Positions 42,901 to 52,689 of a stretch of DNA of 64,000 nt are shown here, piece after piece. Below the pieces are notes generated by a model. That model saw only the letters and a program-made list of their open reading frames with translations. It searched no databases and was not told the DNA's origin. The DNA is taken from NCBI GenBank assembly GCA_964019165.1, contig OZ025271.1, positions 7,740,275 to 7,804,274 of the forward strand, read 5' to 3'. Position 1 is the stretch's first letter, and each line of letters begins with the position of its first letter. Both the position numbers and the translations under genes were made by a program. This DNA is from Mastigias papua (Eukaryota; Cnidaria; Scyphozoa; Rhizostomeae; Mastigiidae).

Positions 42901-44512
42901 AGATCTGTACCAGTGGTTAAAAAGCGTTGCTCCTAAAGTATTTTTATATAAAATTGTTTTGCTCTCAGTGTTGAACACAGAGGTGGCCAGGAAGCTCAGA
43001 CGAAGAAAGGGGGGCTTTCTCTTCTGGTGAGGGAGCTAACAACCAGTTAATAAACTTTGAGTTAAATTTTGACTGACGGCTCAGAAACAGTAATGATACA
43101 GAAGCTACGTCTAAAGGCAAATGCAATGTTACTGATTTCAAATCATGCAATATTTGTCAAGAGAGATATCAAAACAGTGAATTTAGAAAATATATAGAAT
43201 CTGGTGTAGAAGGAAAAATTGACTTGTGCGGGAGATGATAGGCTAATGCATTTCTAGGAGGCCTAAGCTTTCCTTTTTCAAAATCAAGTAATAGAAGTAA
43301 CGATTTCGTATTTTGTGGAAGGAAACATTTCGATTTCGTATGATATTCGTATTTTTTGTCCGATGTTTTATTGATTTTTACCTCTAAATTTTTCTTGTAA
43401 TGAGCCTCTATCCAGATGCTTTGCTGATTTTTCCTCTGAAAGTTGCATGATTATTACCTCCCAAGCACTGCCCCTTTGCTATAGTGGCAATGGCAGAGCA
43501 TTGCTTCTTGCGAAAGTATCCCCTTTCAAGACTTGGCGACCTCTTTCCTTTGTGTTAGTGGCCATTAACAAAGTACGCACACTCAATATTCATTGATGTT
43601 TTTACCCATTCTCTCATAATCTATGCTTTCATATACGTATGAAATGTTTTAGAGGCACCTTCCTGTCCCAATTTGGAAGTATGTATTTTTAAGCGATCAA
43701 CCTCCCACCCAGGTATTCCAGTCTATTGTTTATGTCATTATGCTCAAAGCTCTAGAATGTCAATGCATATGACAAAAATGTAAGACTATCACAGTTTTCT
43801 ATAAAGTCAATGGAAACTTGCGTTTTAAGTCGTAAAAGATGGGTATATTCATTTAGGATGCTTCGCAAGTAATTAGCATACGACAATTGCATAAGGATAT
43901 GTACGTTCTATGAGGAGGCCTCCTCCCCTTGTATGCTTTTGTTCGCTTTTTTACGCCTTGTTGGGAGCCACCTTCCCCCTGTAGAGCTCTCCTACTTAGT
44001 GAATGATTCCTTTACGTACAATCTCAGAGATTTGCGTGAAGGTGAATGTTGGGTTAGCAGTTGCTATGCTTTGCGGTACGGCTATCAAGCAAAAAGGTAA
44101 AATCCCCGTAAGTTCAAGGGTATTCTTTCCCCATGCTATAAATTTTAGGAATATACAGCTTTGCCGCTGACTCTGCAATCGAAATAGGCATGTTGTTGCG
44201 CATGATCTATTTATCACGTCGTTTTATATGAGAATGGAGTTTTCACCAGTGTCTGGATTGATTGTTGCTATAACTTCATTCATTCTTATAGATAGTCAAT
44301 TGTGGTATTATGTTGATAATTAATCGCAAGGAATGGCACCCTCCACAACAAGTAAGTTAATGCGTTTGCTATAAGTGTTATTACAACGATTTTACTTGAT
44401 CCTTTTAATTTTCATAATTTTCATTTTCATGTTCATTTTGTTAACTATTCATAAGTCCATATTTGCCACAAGCTGCCATTTTGATTCATTTCAACCTATG
44501 GCGTTCAGTGGT
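39961..44512. other. Gene-poor region with degenerate repeats
   Basis: There is no convincing gene. Between 41380 and 42830 a phrase related to CTCAAGATGATCTATGACGTCA recurs near 41427, 41563 (diverged) and 42718. A direct tandem duplication lies at 41618-41900. Open frames here mostly arise from these repeats. Confidence 0.45.
41618..41900. repeat. Direct tandem duplication, period about 136 bp
   Basis: CCATCCCCAGAAACAGTGTC at about 41645 recurs at about 41781, in each copy followed by CAGTTTCTGTCACTG and TTCTTCTTT. Later parts (ACGGTAG, TCCGATATCTGCATATGTCGG against TGCGATAATTGCGTACATTGG) are diverged. Confidence 0.8.
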
Positions 44513-44567
44513 ATGGGATATACGCGTTCCATCGTATTCACTGCGCCTCAGCTATACTATTATTTTG
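44513..44567. repeat. Direct repeat of about 55 bp, copy 1, at the THAP breakpoint
   Basis: GGATATACGCGTTCCATCGT and its continuation to TATACTATTATTTT are nearly identical to 45109-45164, with two substitutions in about 55 bases. Copy 1 ends precisely at the THAP break. Confidence 0.85.
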
Positions 44568-44774
44568 ATCAGAGCACATCCTTGTATTCTTTTGTTTCTC
44601 CATACTCAGATCTGCCCTACTGATTCGAGCTAGCCATGTATTCCTTCGCTCTTCTGATAATGTTTTTGTCTCCTCACCTTGATGAGTGATTATTTTCGGC
44701 AGCCTGAAGAACGATTTACTTTTATCCCTTCCAATCCTGTTTGAGCATCCGACAGTCACACAAAAGTTAACCAT
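44568..44774 (-). pseudogene. THAP domain fragment, broken before its last zinc ligand
   Basis: From ATG at 44774 (context ATAATGG) the frame reads MVNFCVTVGCSNRIGRDK, SFFRLPKIITHQGEE, RRNTWLARISRADL and TRMCSD. This is a standard THAP domain with its N-terminal Cys pair, the conserved Trp and the CSD motif. After CSD the expected His-Phe is missing: the sequence changes at 44567 into a repeat that also occurs at 45109-45164. The domain lacks its final zinc-binding His, so it should not fold as a THAP module. It could be a host THAP gene exon or another transposase. Confidence 0.8.
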
Positions 44775-45108
44775 TATAGAGAGAACGACCACCTTTCCGT
44801 ACGGCCTAACCATCTTGTGTGAAAAGTAATAAAATGTATAGTACCAATCTATTTTAAATTGTAGTGCTCGAGCTAGGTACTTACTTAGTTTTTAAAGAAA
44901 CTGTTCCTCAGATAGCAAGCTGCAATGAAATTATGGTGAAAGAGTAGAAAAGTAAGGATTTGTTGATCACTTGTCAAGCTTTAACTCAGTAGTTTGCATT
45001 CAGCAGTCACAACGTGCAGTATAAACAACTGGTTGCTATGCGTATCCTCGGTAAGGTTGTGATCCATCATAGTGGCACTGGAAAAGTCACGTGACAGATG
45101 GGAATAAT

Positions 45109-45164
45109 GAATTGGATATACGCGTTCCATCGTATTCACTGCGTCTCATCTATACTATTATTTT
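45109..45164. repeat. Direct repeat of about 55 bp, copy 2
   Basis: A same-orientation copy of 44513-44567 about 600 bases downstream. The flanks differ completely on both sides, so the repeat unit itself is about 55 bp. Confidence 0.85.
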
Positions 45165-46007
45165 CAGCCACTTTTTTTGTTCATGAAACGTCTCTTGTGT
45201 TTGATCCTCCTTTTCATAACCATACAGTTCCTGTCATTATATATTACAATTTTCTTTTATTAGAACTAACCCTATTGTTCTCTTGTCTTACGTAGAAAAT
45301 GCAAATTACATTGCCACAGATCCATTCCATAGATTTTCCTCTTCCGCAGAGCGTAAGTTTAAGGATTTTGCATTCCTTATAGAATTATTCAATTGAAGTT
45401 AAATTCACATCATCTATATTAGTGTTTTCAGCAGCATCATTGAAAAAAAAGACTTCCACCATTCTTATCTAGACTTGGATCCTTGGATGTCAGCATAGTG
45501 GGGATGCTTAGAGTCATTTATCACAACAATCGTGCATTTTATGATACCAACATGAAACTTGGCACACAAGTAGAGTTGAACATACTGAAAAAATTAGGTC
45601 GGAACCCCAATCGAAATTCGCCCCTAAATGATATTTTTAGACCAAAGTACTCGGACCCAGTCCTTAACGAGAAGTCTATCGATATACACATTATTAAGCA
45701 TGTCAGCTTCCTAAAAACTGCAGATTCGTGATTAGCGTCATCACTTTAGCTTTTTTCAACAAAAATATTTCAATTATAGTCCTTCTACAAATATTAGCTA
45801 TGACCTCATATTTCTGATGACGTCATAGAATTTCCAAAAATTCGCAAAAACTGAAAATTAAACGCAAAGTTTCAGAATCTGATTCCAACAAAATCGCAAT
45901 TGGTTAAGATATAACGAGGTCAGAACTCCAAATTACGATTAACAAAAAACAATTGATTAGTGTATACATAACAGGACTTATCCGCATTGTCCACTACAAA
46001 GACAGAG

Positions 46008-46196
46008 CTATGTACATTCCAAATCAAATTGTCTGCATTTGCATCGATTGGAGCACTGAGTCTTGCAGCCGCATTTTATCAATTCTTGGCAAGCTTTCGA
46101 TGCCTCGGGTATCTTCATCCAGAGAGGTAGCACTGAATCTTCATTCTGAAGCCAACCCCAATCATCAACATCTGGCAGGTTCTGCATGGGCAACAA
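46008..46196 (-). pseudogene. Cysteine-rich C-terminus of the same family
   Basis: The minus frame reads LPDVDDWGWLQNED, PLWMKIPEASKACQELIKCG and a Cys-rich end CKTQCSNRCKCRQFDLECT. The ADWGW-like motif followed by EASKAC and the CxC repeats is the characteristic tail of the protein whose central region lies at 46640-47060. The two parts are about 450 bases apart in the right order, separated by an intron or by lost sequence. Confidence 0.65.
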
Positions 46197-46639
46197 TGAC
46201 TGGACCCAGACTTTTCTACAACAAGGAAATAAAAAGTTTTTACAATAACGAAGTTAGGTGATTCTTGTTGGTTTCCAGTTCATGTAGTAGAATTACAATG
46301 AAAACTAAGAACACTAACCCTGCCTGGAAAGCAGCTCTCTTTATATGTTGTTTTAGGGAGTTACTTGTAGGAGCTAAACTCTCACTCGGACATCCTTTTT
46401 GTTGAAGTGATATCTTCGATACTCATTAATCTCTTTAATCGAGCTTGATATGTTTTACATTAGTATAACGAACCGTTCAATCTGATTTTTGTCGTGCTCA
46501 TTTGGTTCGGCCGTCTCGCAATTTAGAAGCCTAAAAAGGAAAAAAGATAATAAATGCCTTAGATTCATGTGATGCATTCCAAACATCAAATGAGGAGTAT
46601 ATTTGCAAAAGAATATATAGCAGAACGTGAATACTTTAA

Positions 46640-47060
46640 ACACTTACTTGACTAAGGACTCCGTTATCTCTGGAATAGTTTTCCATGTAGACCAAGCAAT
46701 CTTTTTGCCTCTTCCACTGAATGCTGAAACATTATCACAACCGGTAAATGAATACCAAAATGGCAATCCGCTGCATGTATCAGGTCCTAATTTTGTGACA
46801 TAGAAATGTATTGGCAACCACCTTCTTAATTTACCTACCCCAAACTTGATCCAAAGCTCTTCGACGCCCAACTCACTGAAGAAGGGCAAGGGCAGCACAA
46901 CTACACCGGTATCAACGGTGCGCAAGGTGACTTTCCTGTGACCGCAGTGAGCAGCGTGCTTAATGTGGACAAACATTCTTTTATCAGCTTTCGCATGATT
47001 GCAAGGTGCCGATCCGCTTGTGTTGATATCCCAATCAAAAAGTCGTGGCTACAGCACTGA
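46640..47060 (-). pseudogene. Fragment of a transposon-associated protein family (central region)
   Basis: The minus frame from about 46995 encodes NHAKADKRMFVHIKHAAHCG, VTLRTVDTGVVVLPLPFF, LGVEELWIKFGVGKLRRWLP, LPFWYSFTGCDNVSAF, and GRGKKIAWSTWKTIPEI. I recognise this as a large uncharacterised family common in cnidarian and other invertebrate genomes; the acidic residue pattern (ADxR, VDTDVVVL, FTGCD) looks like a nuclease fold, but I cannot name the activity. It is bounded by the inverted arms and has no start codon of its own family. Confidence 0.65.
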
Positions 47061-47586
47061 CTGCACATCGGAAAAAAGTACAGTAATTGTTGGGGATATC
47101 GCATCCAATCTTTATTTACCATAATTTATGTTCTATCTTAACCAATAGTGATTTTGTTGGAATCAGATTCTGAAAATTTATATTTGATTTTCAGTTTTTG
47201 TGATTTTTTGAAAATTCTATGACGTCATCAGAAATATGACATCATAGCTAATATTTGTAGGAGGCCTACAATTAAAATATTTTTGTTGAAATAAACTGAA
47301 GTGACGACGCTAATCACGAATCTGCAGGTTTTAGGAAGCTGATATGCTTAATAATGTGTATATCGATAGTTCTCGTTAAGGACTGGGTCCGAGTACTTTG
47401 GTCTACAAATAGCATTTAGGGGCGAATTTCGATTGGGGTTCTGACCCACTATTTTTCAGCATGTTCAACTCTACGTGTGTGCCAGGTTTCATGTTGGTAT
47501 CATAAAATGCACGATTGTAACGCTAAGCTTCCTCACTAGTAATCGTATGTTTGTGATGTAGACATTGTCCTATTTATGTTTGCGTA

Positions 47587-47960
47587 CTCTCATGTGCCAA
47601 ATATACGGGGGGTGCCAATAATCAGGAGGGGTTGGAAAACTTCCTAAATTTAATAAACGGGGAGGGGGTGAAAATAAACGAGGGGGCGGAATTCTAGAAA
47701 CGGCTTAAAATAAGTATAAAGCAGGGGGGAAACAGAAACAGGCTGACACAAAGTGTAAAACTAAAAGATACACAGAAGCACGTTGGTTTCCCTTGAAAAT
47801 TTGACATACATAATACTAAGAAAGAAAATTACATAAGAAACCCGAAATAAATTTAACTTCTTTAAAGTTAATAAACGGGGGGTCCTAATATGGTCCGGGT
47901 GGTTGGAAAAAATCCAAAGATCAATAAGCGGGGGGGGGACGCTTATTAGGCACCTGAGAG
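47587..47960. mobile_element. MITE of 374 bp with TA duplication, copy 1
   Basis: The termini CTCTCATGTGCC and GGCACCTGAGAG are inverted repeats with one mismatch, flanked by TA at 47585-47586 and 47961-47962. The TA flank and size suggest a Tc1/mariner-type or similar MITE. The interior contains several AATAAACGGGGG phrases. Confidence 0.8.
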
Positions 47961-48173
47961 TACAAGACATCAGTTTATAGGCAAGCTAGTACTAGACAGC
48001 CAAAAATTTAAGAAACTTTTAGAACTGCAAAGAAACAGCTAAGACACTTCAGACAAGTTGTACATTTAACGCTACCACAGAGTTCAACGTACAACTGAAC
48101 CAAAACAACGTAAACTTGACAGTTCTTTAGGCTCTAACTCGAACTGACTCATTGTGTTTGGTATACTACTATC

Positions 48174-48440
48174 AGTTGTTGTTGTTGTTGTTGTTGCTGT
48201 TTACTTTATTTTGAGTAGGCTGTTATACCTAGCGTTTTCAGCTTATTTAGGCCTACTATGCATGCCGCATCCAGGCATGGGATCCCTAGTTTAACGTCCC
48301 TTCCGAAGGACGGTGGATTAAGCTGTTTTGGTCGTTAATCCGGAAGGTCGCCCATCCAGTTTCTGACCGCACACAGCCATGCTTAACTTCAGTGAAGTTA
48401 ATGGAAGTGTGCTGGACCGCTTGGCCACTCACCACGCAAC
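48174..48440 (-). mobile_element. 5S rRNA-derived SINE (SINE3-like)
   Basis: On the minus strand the 5' part contains the 5S internal promoter blocks: a GAAGTTAAGCATG A-box-like element (48378-48390) and an ACTGGATGGGCGACC C-box-like element (48346-48360), spaced about as in 5S rRNA. The head is preceded by GGCCAAGCGGTCCAGCACAC. A body of about 150 bp follows (TTAACGACCAAAAC, GGAAGGGACGTTAAAC) and ends in a CAA-type tail (48175-48195). 5S-headed SINEs with simple 3' tails are known from several animal groups. Confidence 0.75.
48175..48195. repeat. GTT microsatellite, tail of the 5S-derived SINE
   Basis: Seven GTT units on the plus strand (CAA on the SINE strand). Confidence 0.9.
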
Positions 48441-49677
48441 GTTTCTACTTCAACGTTTCTTTTCCTTTTCTCTGTAACTTTGTTCATTAAATAAAGTAAC
48501 TTTTCAGACAATTTTAGAAGTAGAATATGGCCGAAAATTAAGCAGCGTTTCTCACGAGAACATGAGGTGGTTTTCCTGCAGAAAAATAACGTGGATATCA
48601 GGGGCGTCGAAACGACTTTCAAAGTGGCAGGCTTTATCCCTAATATATGCATGAACTCATGTAAAAATATTGAAATATGCTATATTATGCAAGAAATTGG
48701 GACAGTGCCCCCACCCTTGTACATTTCTTGGTTATTTGTGTCAACACATCTTTAGTATAGAAATAATGGAAATAACTAAAAGTAATAAAATAAAATTTCT
48801 ATTTTCCTTTCATTGTTTTGTTAAACAAGTCCTTGATTCATAGCAGCTAACCAGCTGAATAAGCAAACCTGTCTAAATATTGTATTATTATTATTATTAT
48901 TAATGGGAATATTTGAGAGAACCAAAATTGAGAGGATTCTTCCAGCTAGACGTTGTAACTGGTAGGATCCAGTCGTTTACACTGGACCTCAACTGGACCG
49001 GATCCAAATGGGTACACTTTGGAAAGAGATCCCAAACTGGTACGGATAGTGGATCAGTACGGGTACGGACCAAACAGGTCCAGTGTAAACGGAAGGCGTA
49101 TCTGTACCCATACTGTAGGTATGTGGAAAAAAAATTTGAGAACTGTTTATGGACTTCTAATTGTTTCCAACGAACAGGAAATAAAAAATGTTTTCAAATG
49201 AGCCGTCACTGAGCAATCTAGCTGTTATAGAAGTTTAGTTTTTTAAAAAGGAAATAATATTATTTTGCCGACTTTTCATCACTGGAACGGAAGCAAACGG
49301 ATCCATGCCAGTATGGATCCGTTTGGTTCCGTTCCAGTGTAAACGGGGTCTTAGTTAAAAGGTTTTTAAGAGTGCCCTTTTTCTTGGGTTGGACCCTTGG
49401 CCTCAAAAATTCGTAGTTTCACGCTAAGTCAAAATATGCCAATTTCAAATATTTTGCAGAGAGGCAATGAAGCTGCCGGGCATTTTCACTTTAGCTCCTA
49501 GCATAACTTGTATTGATCAACAACCTTTGATAAAGCAAGCATGGATACTTGTTTCGATGTGCATTATTCGGAAACTCTGTAAAAGATGATAAATTGCACT
49601 TTATGAATCTATGCTTAGAAAAATGCCAAACTAAACAATCCATAATCTGGGTATGGACCCTGTAGACAGACCTAGTA
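48441..49677. other. Non-coding stretch with a small hairpin and ATT microsatellite
   Basis: It contains an ATT run near 48882-48902, a 60-bp perfect-looking hairpin at 49280-49339, and GTTTACACTGGA-type phrases in both orientations at about 48975, 49080 and 49335 that may be decayed MITE ends. No gene recognised. Confidence 0.5.
49280..49339. repeat. 60-bp hairpin palindrome
   Basis: CACTGGAACGGAAGCAAACG on the left pairs with CGTTTGGTTCCGTTCCAGTG on the right (one gap), and ATCCAT/ATGGAT continue toward a short loop. It is followed by TAAACGGGG, a common MITE-end phrase. Confidence 0.75.
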
Positions 49678-50049
49678 CTCTCAAGTGCCAAAAAAGGAGG
49701 GTCCCAATAATCAGGGGGTCGGAGAAGCTTCCAAAATTTAATAAACGGGGGTCAAAATAAACGTGGGAGGGCAGAATTCTAGAAACGGCTTAAAATCGTT
49801 ATAATGCAGCGGAAAGAACAAAAGCAGGCTGTCACAAAGGGTAAAGCTAAAACATACACGTAAGCATGTTAGTATGCCTTGAAAATTAAGCGTAAATAGT
49901 TCTACCAAAGAAAGGAAGTAACATAACAAGCCTGTAATAAATTCAATCTTTTCAAATTAATAGACGGGTGGTCCTAATAAGGTCCTGGGAGTTGGAAAAA
50001 AATCAGAAAAGTAATAAGCGTGTGGGGAGACGTTTATTAGGCATCTGAG
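49678..50049. mobile_element. MITE of about 372 bp, copy 2 of the same family
   Basis: It aligns with copy 1 along its length in the same orientation, including GGAATTCTAGAAACGGCTTA-like and GGTCCTAATA blocks. The left terminus CTCTCAAGTGCC is flanked by TA; the right terminus GGCATCTGAG is followed by AA, a degraded duplication. Confidence 0.8.
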
Positions 50050-52689
50050 AACATGTATCTCGCTTTTCACATTGAAAGCAAATTGATTCAAGTTTACGTC
50101 ATATCATATTCTGTTATGTTTTGCTCCAATATATAAAGTATTGCGTCTCTCGAAATTCGTGTATGCTTGCATTTTAGACTCACCGACATCGGTTGAGGAG
50201 GAATCGTCGCTGTACGCTGATTTGATAATGTAAACTTGTATGGTGAAGTACGCTTTCTTCTTGCTCCAGAATGTGCGCAGATGTAAAGACTTCAAACAGA
50301 ACTCGTATGCATTAACTGAACTCACCTTTTTTCGTACTATTCGTGTATTCTTATATATCATTTAATCATGCATTTTCTTAAATCTTATCATTTAGTTTTG
50401 ATTTGTATTGAGAGGCGTAGCCAGAAGGGGGTGTGGGGTTGAGCACACCCCGCTGTAAAAGATTTGGCTTGTCGGAAGATTTACTGTACACCATTAGCGC
50501 TATTCAGGAATGTTTTTCAGAGCACCACCCCCGTCGGTACTTTGATTTCTGTGTACTGTGGATACGTTTATAATAGCCTTGACATTTTTTGAGTTTTTTA
50601 GTTTTGCAGCCAATGCGATCGGTTTTTTCCATTAAAATTCTTTGACAGCGCAATTAAGAGAAGTCTCATGTGTTGGCAAGTTAGTATTTGCACCCCCCTC
50701 CCCCCAAAGAAAATTTCCATTATTTGCGCCCCTGTCTGTATTGCATTCATTGCCATAGTTGTGCAAAGCTTCAATGTCCTAGAGCATATTTTGTAACTTC
50801 TGGCCTGATCACAAAAGAAATGTATACATCGCATACAGGGAGCTGCAACAATGACTGTGAATGAAAGTCTGCTTAGTTTTTTTGAAGTATGAGCACTTCC
50901 TTCACAAAAATCCCATAAGTATTCGACAGAACTATACCCATCCCATCATCTGACAGAATGCTTTCGGTGCACGCAAGATGAAATCCAATTCATTTTTCAA
51001 CATTCATTTTCAATGCAATAGTCTTAGATCAGCCATGCATAGTATGAGTCCCCTGTAACTGCTCATTTAACCTGTGGATCCGTCTGAGGGGACAGCCTGT
51101 ATATGGTATTGCTTTGCAAAATATATATAATATTTCATGATATGGAAGCTAATGTGTATTGGGACCTATCATATTAAATACTTTTTGGCAAGTTAATTCA
51201 GCTGAAGTGTTAGGGTGGTGTTGGTAAATCGGAGTAGAACTGCGCATTTCATTTGTTCACTCCATTTATGAATGTAAATATGATCCTCTTTAACATTTTA
51301 CTATATTACACTTCATGCCCATGGAGTATTTTATCAACTTTGCTTACAATCATAATTCTTTTACCTTTCCATCTTTTTATTTTTATGTATCTTAGACTTG
51401 TAAGTTTGCTTTATTATCGTAGTTCCCCAAGTGAACCCTAGAAGAAGTGACAATTTGATGCCATGGCTTTGGGGCTCTTGTTTTATCTACTAGGATTAAA
51501 GCTAGTACACAGACGAACTAACTGTATTAATTATCAGTCTTGTTCTCTGTATCAAATAATAATATCTTGTTTGTTAAGTTGCTTTGTTAGGAAGGTATTT
51601 GTCCACTAGGATTGAAGCTACTACATGATGGAACGAAAGATATTGATGATCAGTCTCTTACACTGGATTGAACATAGAAGCTTAACTATTCCACATAGTT
51701 CAGTTGAAGTGAATTACTCCAGTCAGTTGCATTAGTATATAGAGCAGTGAAGGTGTTTGGGTGACTTTATTTTAGATCAAATGAATTAGGAGTGCCACTT
51801 TGCAAGCCTGGCACATTTTTCATAAATGAATCCTGATATTGCACCTCACGAAAGTTGCAAGCCCCCCTCCTTTTTAAATTGGCTGTTTGCCAAGTCAAGA
51901 TTTTAATGCTTATAGTAGTTATTACATTATCTTACGTCATATAGACATTACGTCATCTTTTGTCCTTTGCAAGTTCTAATGCTATTGAATCTAGCTACTG
52001 TCAACGAAATTTAACTTTTATCTCCATCCTCTGCCCCAAGCCGTAGCGTAGGCAAACTTGTAACAGAACCAAATTGAATTGGTGCAAAGGCATTTTATTT
52101 CTGTAGAACGTAGCTCTATTGGACTTCTGCAGTAAATTGATTTTGTTCCTTTGAATTTGAGACCACGATTTTAAGCACGAGAACATTCTGATTTAGACAT
52201 GGCTAATTTGTGAAATGATTAAGCTGAGGTAACCATCTAATTTATGCAACAAGTTATACAGTCATGATTGGATAACGGATTTTCTTGTCCATAAACCATC
52301 ACTAAGAAATATCATTGGAAACGCTAATAGTTATCAAGCAACTCCCATCATTCTTAAGGAAATTTGAACTATATTTGAAATTGCTCTGAATTTATACCTG
52401 ACAAGAATTTGCAAATGAGGAAGGCCATGTAGTTTTAAGATTAGCCTTTAATGTTATTGGCTGTATTACACTTTGTATACTCTATAAATATATCAAAACA
52501 CAAATTGTCTCTCATTTATCCTCGTTTCTTGTGAATACATTTCAACGCTTTGATCATCTCCATGAGTACCCTTTTTAATTTTCTATTGAGGAAACATAGA
52601 AAAATCTGAAGTTATTCTTACTATTTCTATGCCAAAATGAGGCAAACATTTTGAAAGTCAGTTCAATTGCTTCAATAACACTATGTTGA
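50050..52689. other. Gene-poor stretch, nothing recognised
   Basis: Short open frames only. A GGCGTAGCCAGAAGGGGG phrase near 50416 and a C-rich run near 50692-50705 may be the ends of a decayed repeat. Two phrases (CTAGGATTAAAGCTAGTACA at 51491 and CTAGGATTGAAGCTACTACA at 51606) form a diverged direct repeat. Confidence 0.45.

Larger units (their letters stand above)
45495..47537. mobile_element. Transposon with long inverted repeats (about 420 bp)
   Basis: The left arm (about 45495-45918) and right arm (about 47127-47537) are inverted copies along their whole length. Examples are TGCATTTTATGATACCAACA on the left against TGTTGGTATCATAAAATGCA on the right, and TTCTGATGACGTCATAGAAT against ATTCTATGACGTCATCAGAA. 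The 1.2-kb core carries pieces of a coding sequence on the minus strand. Arms are about 85-90% similar by eye. No clear target duplication. The superfamily is not assigned. Confidence 0.8.

Noticed and set aside
48340..48440. Functional 5S rRNA gene
   Set aside because: Only the internal promoter region resembles 5S; the 5' and 3' stems are absent, and the sequence continues into a SINE-like body with a simple repeat tail.
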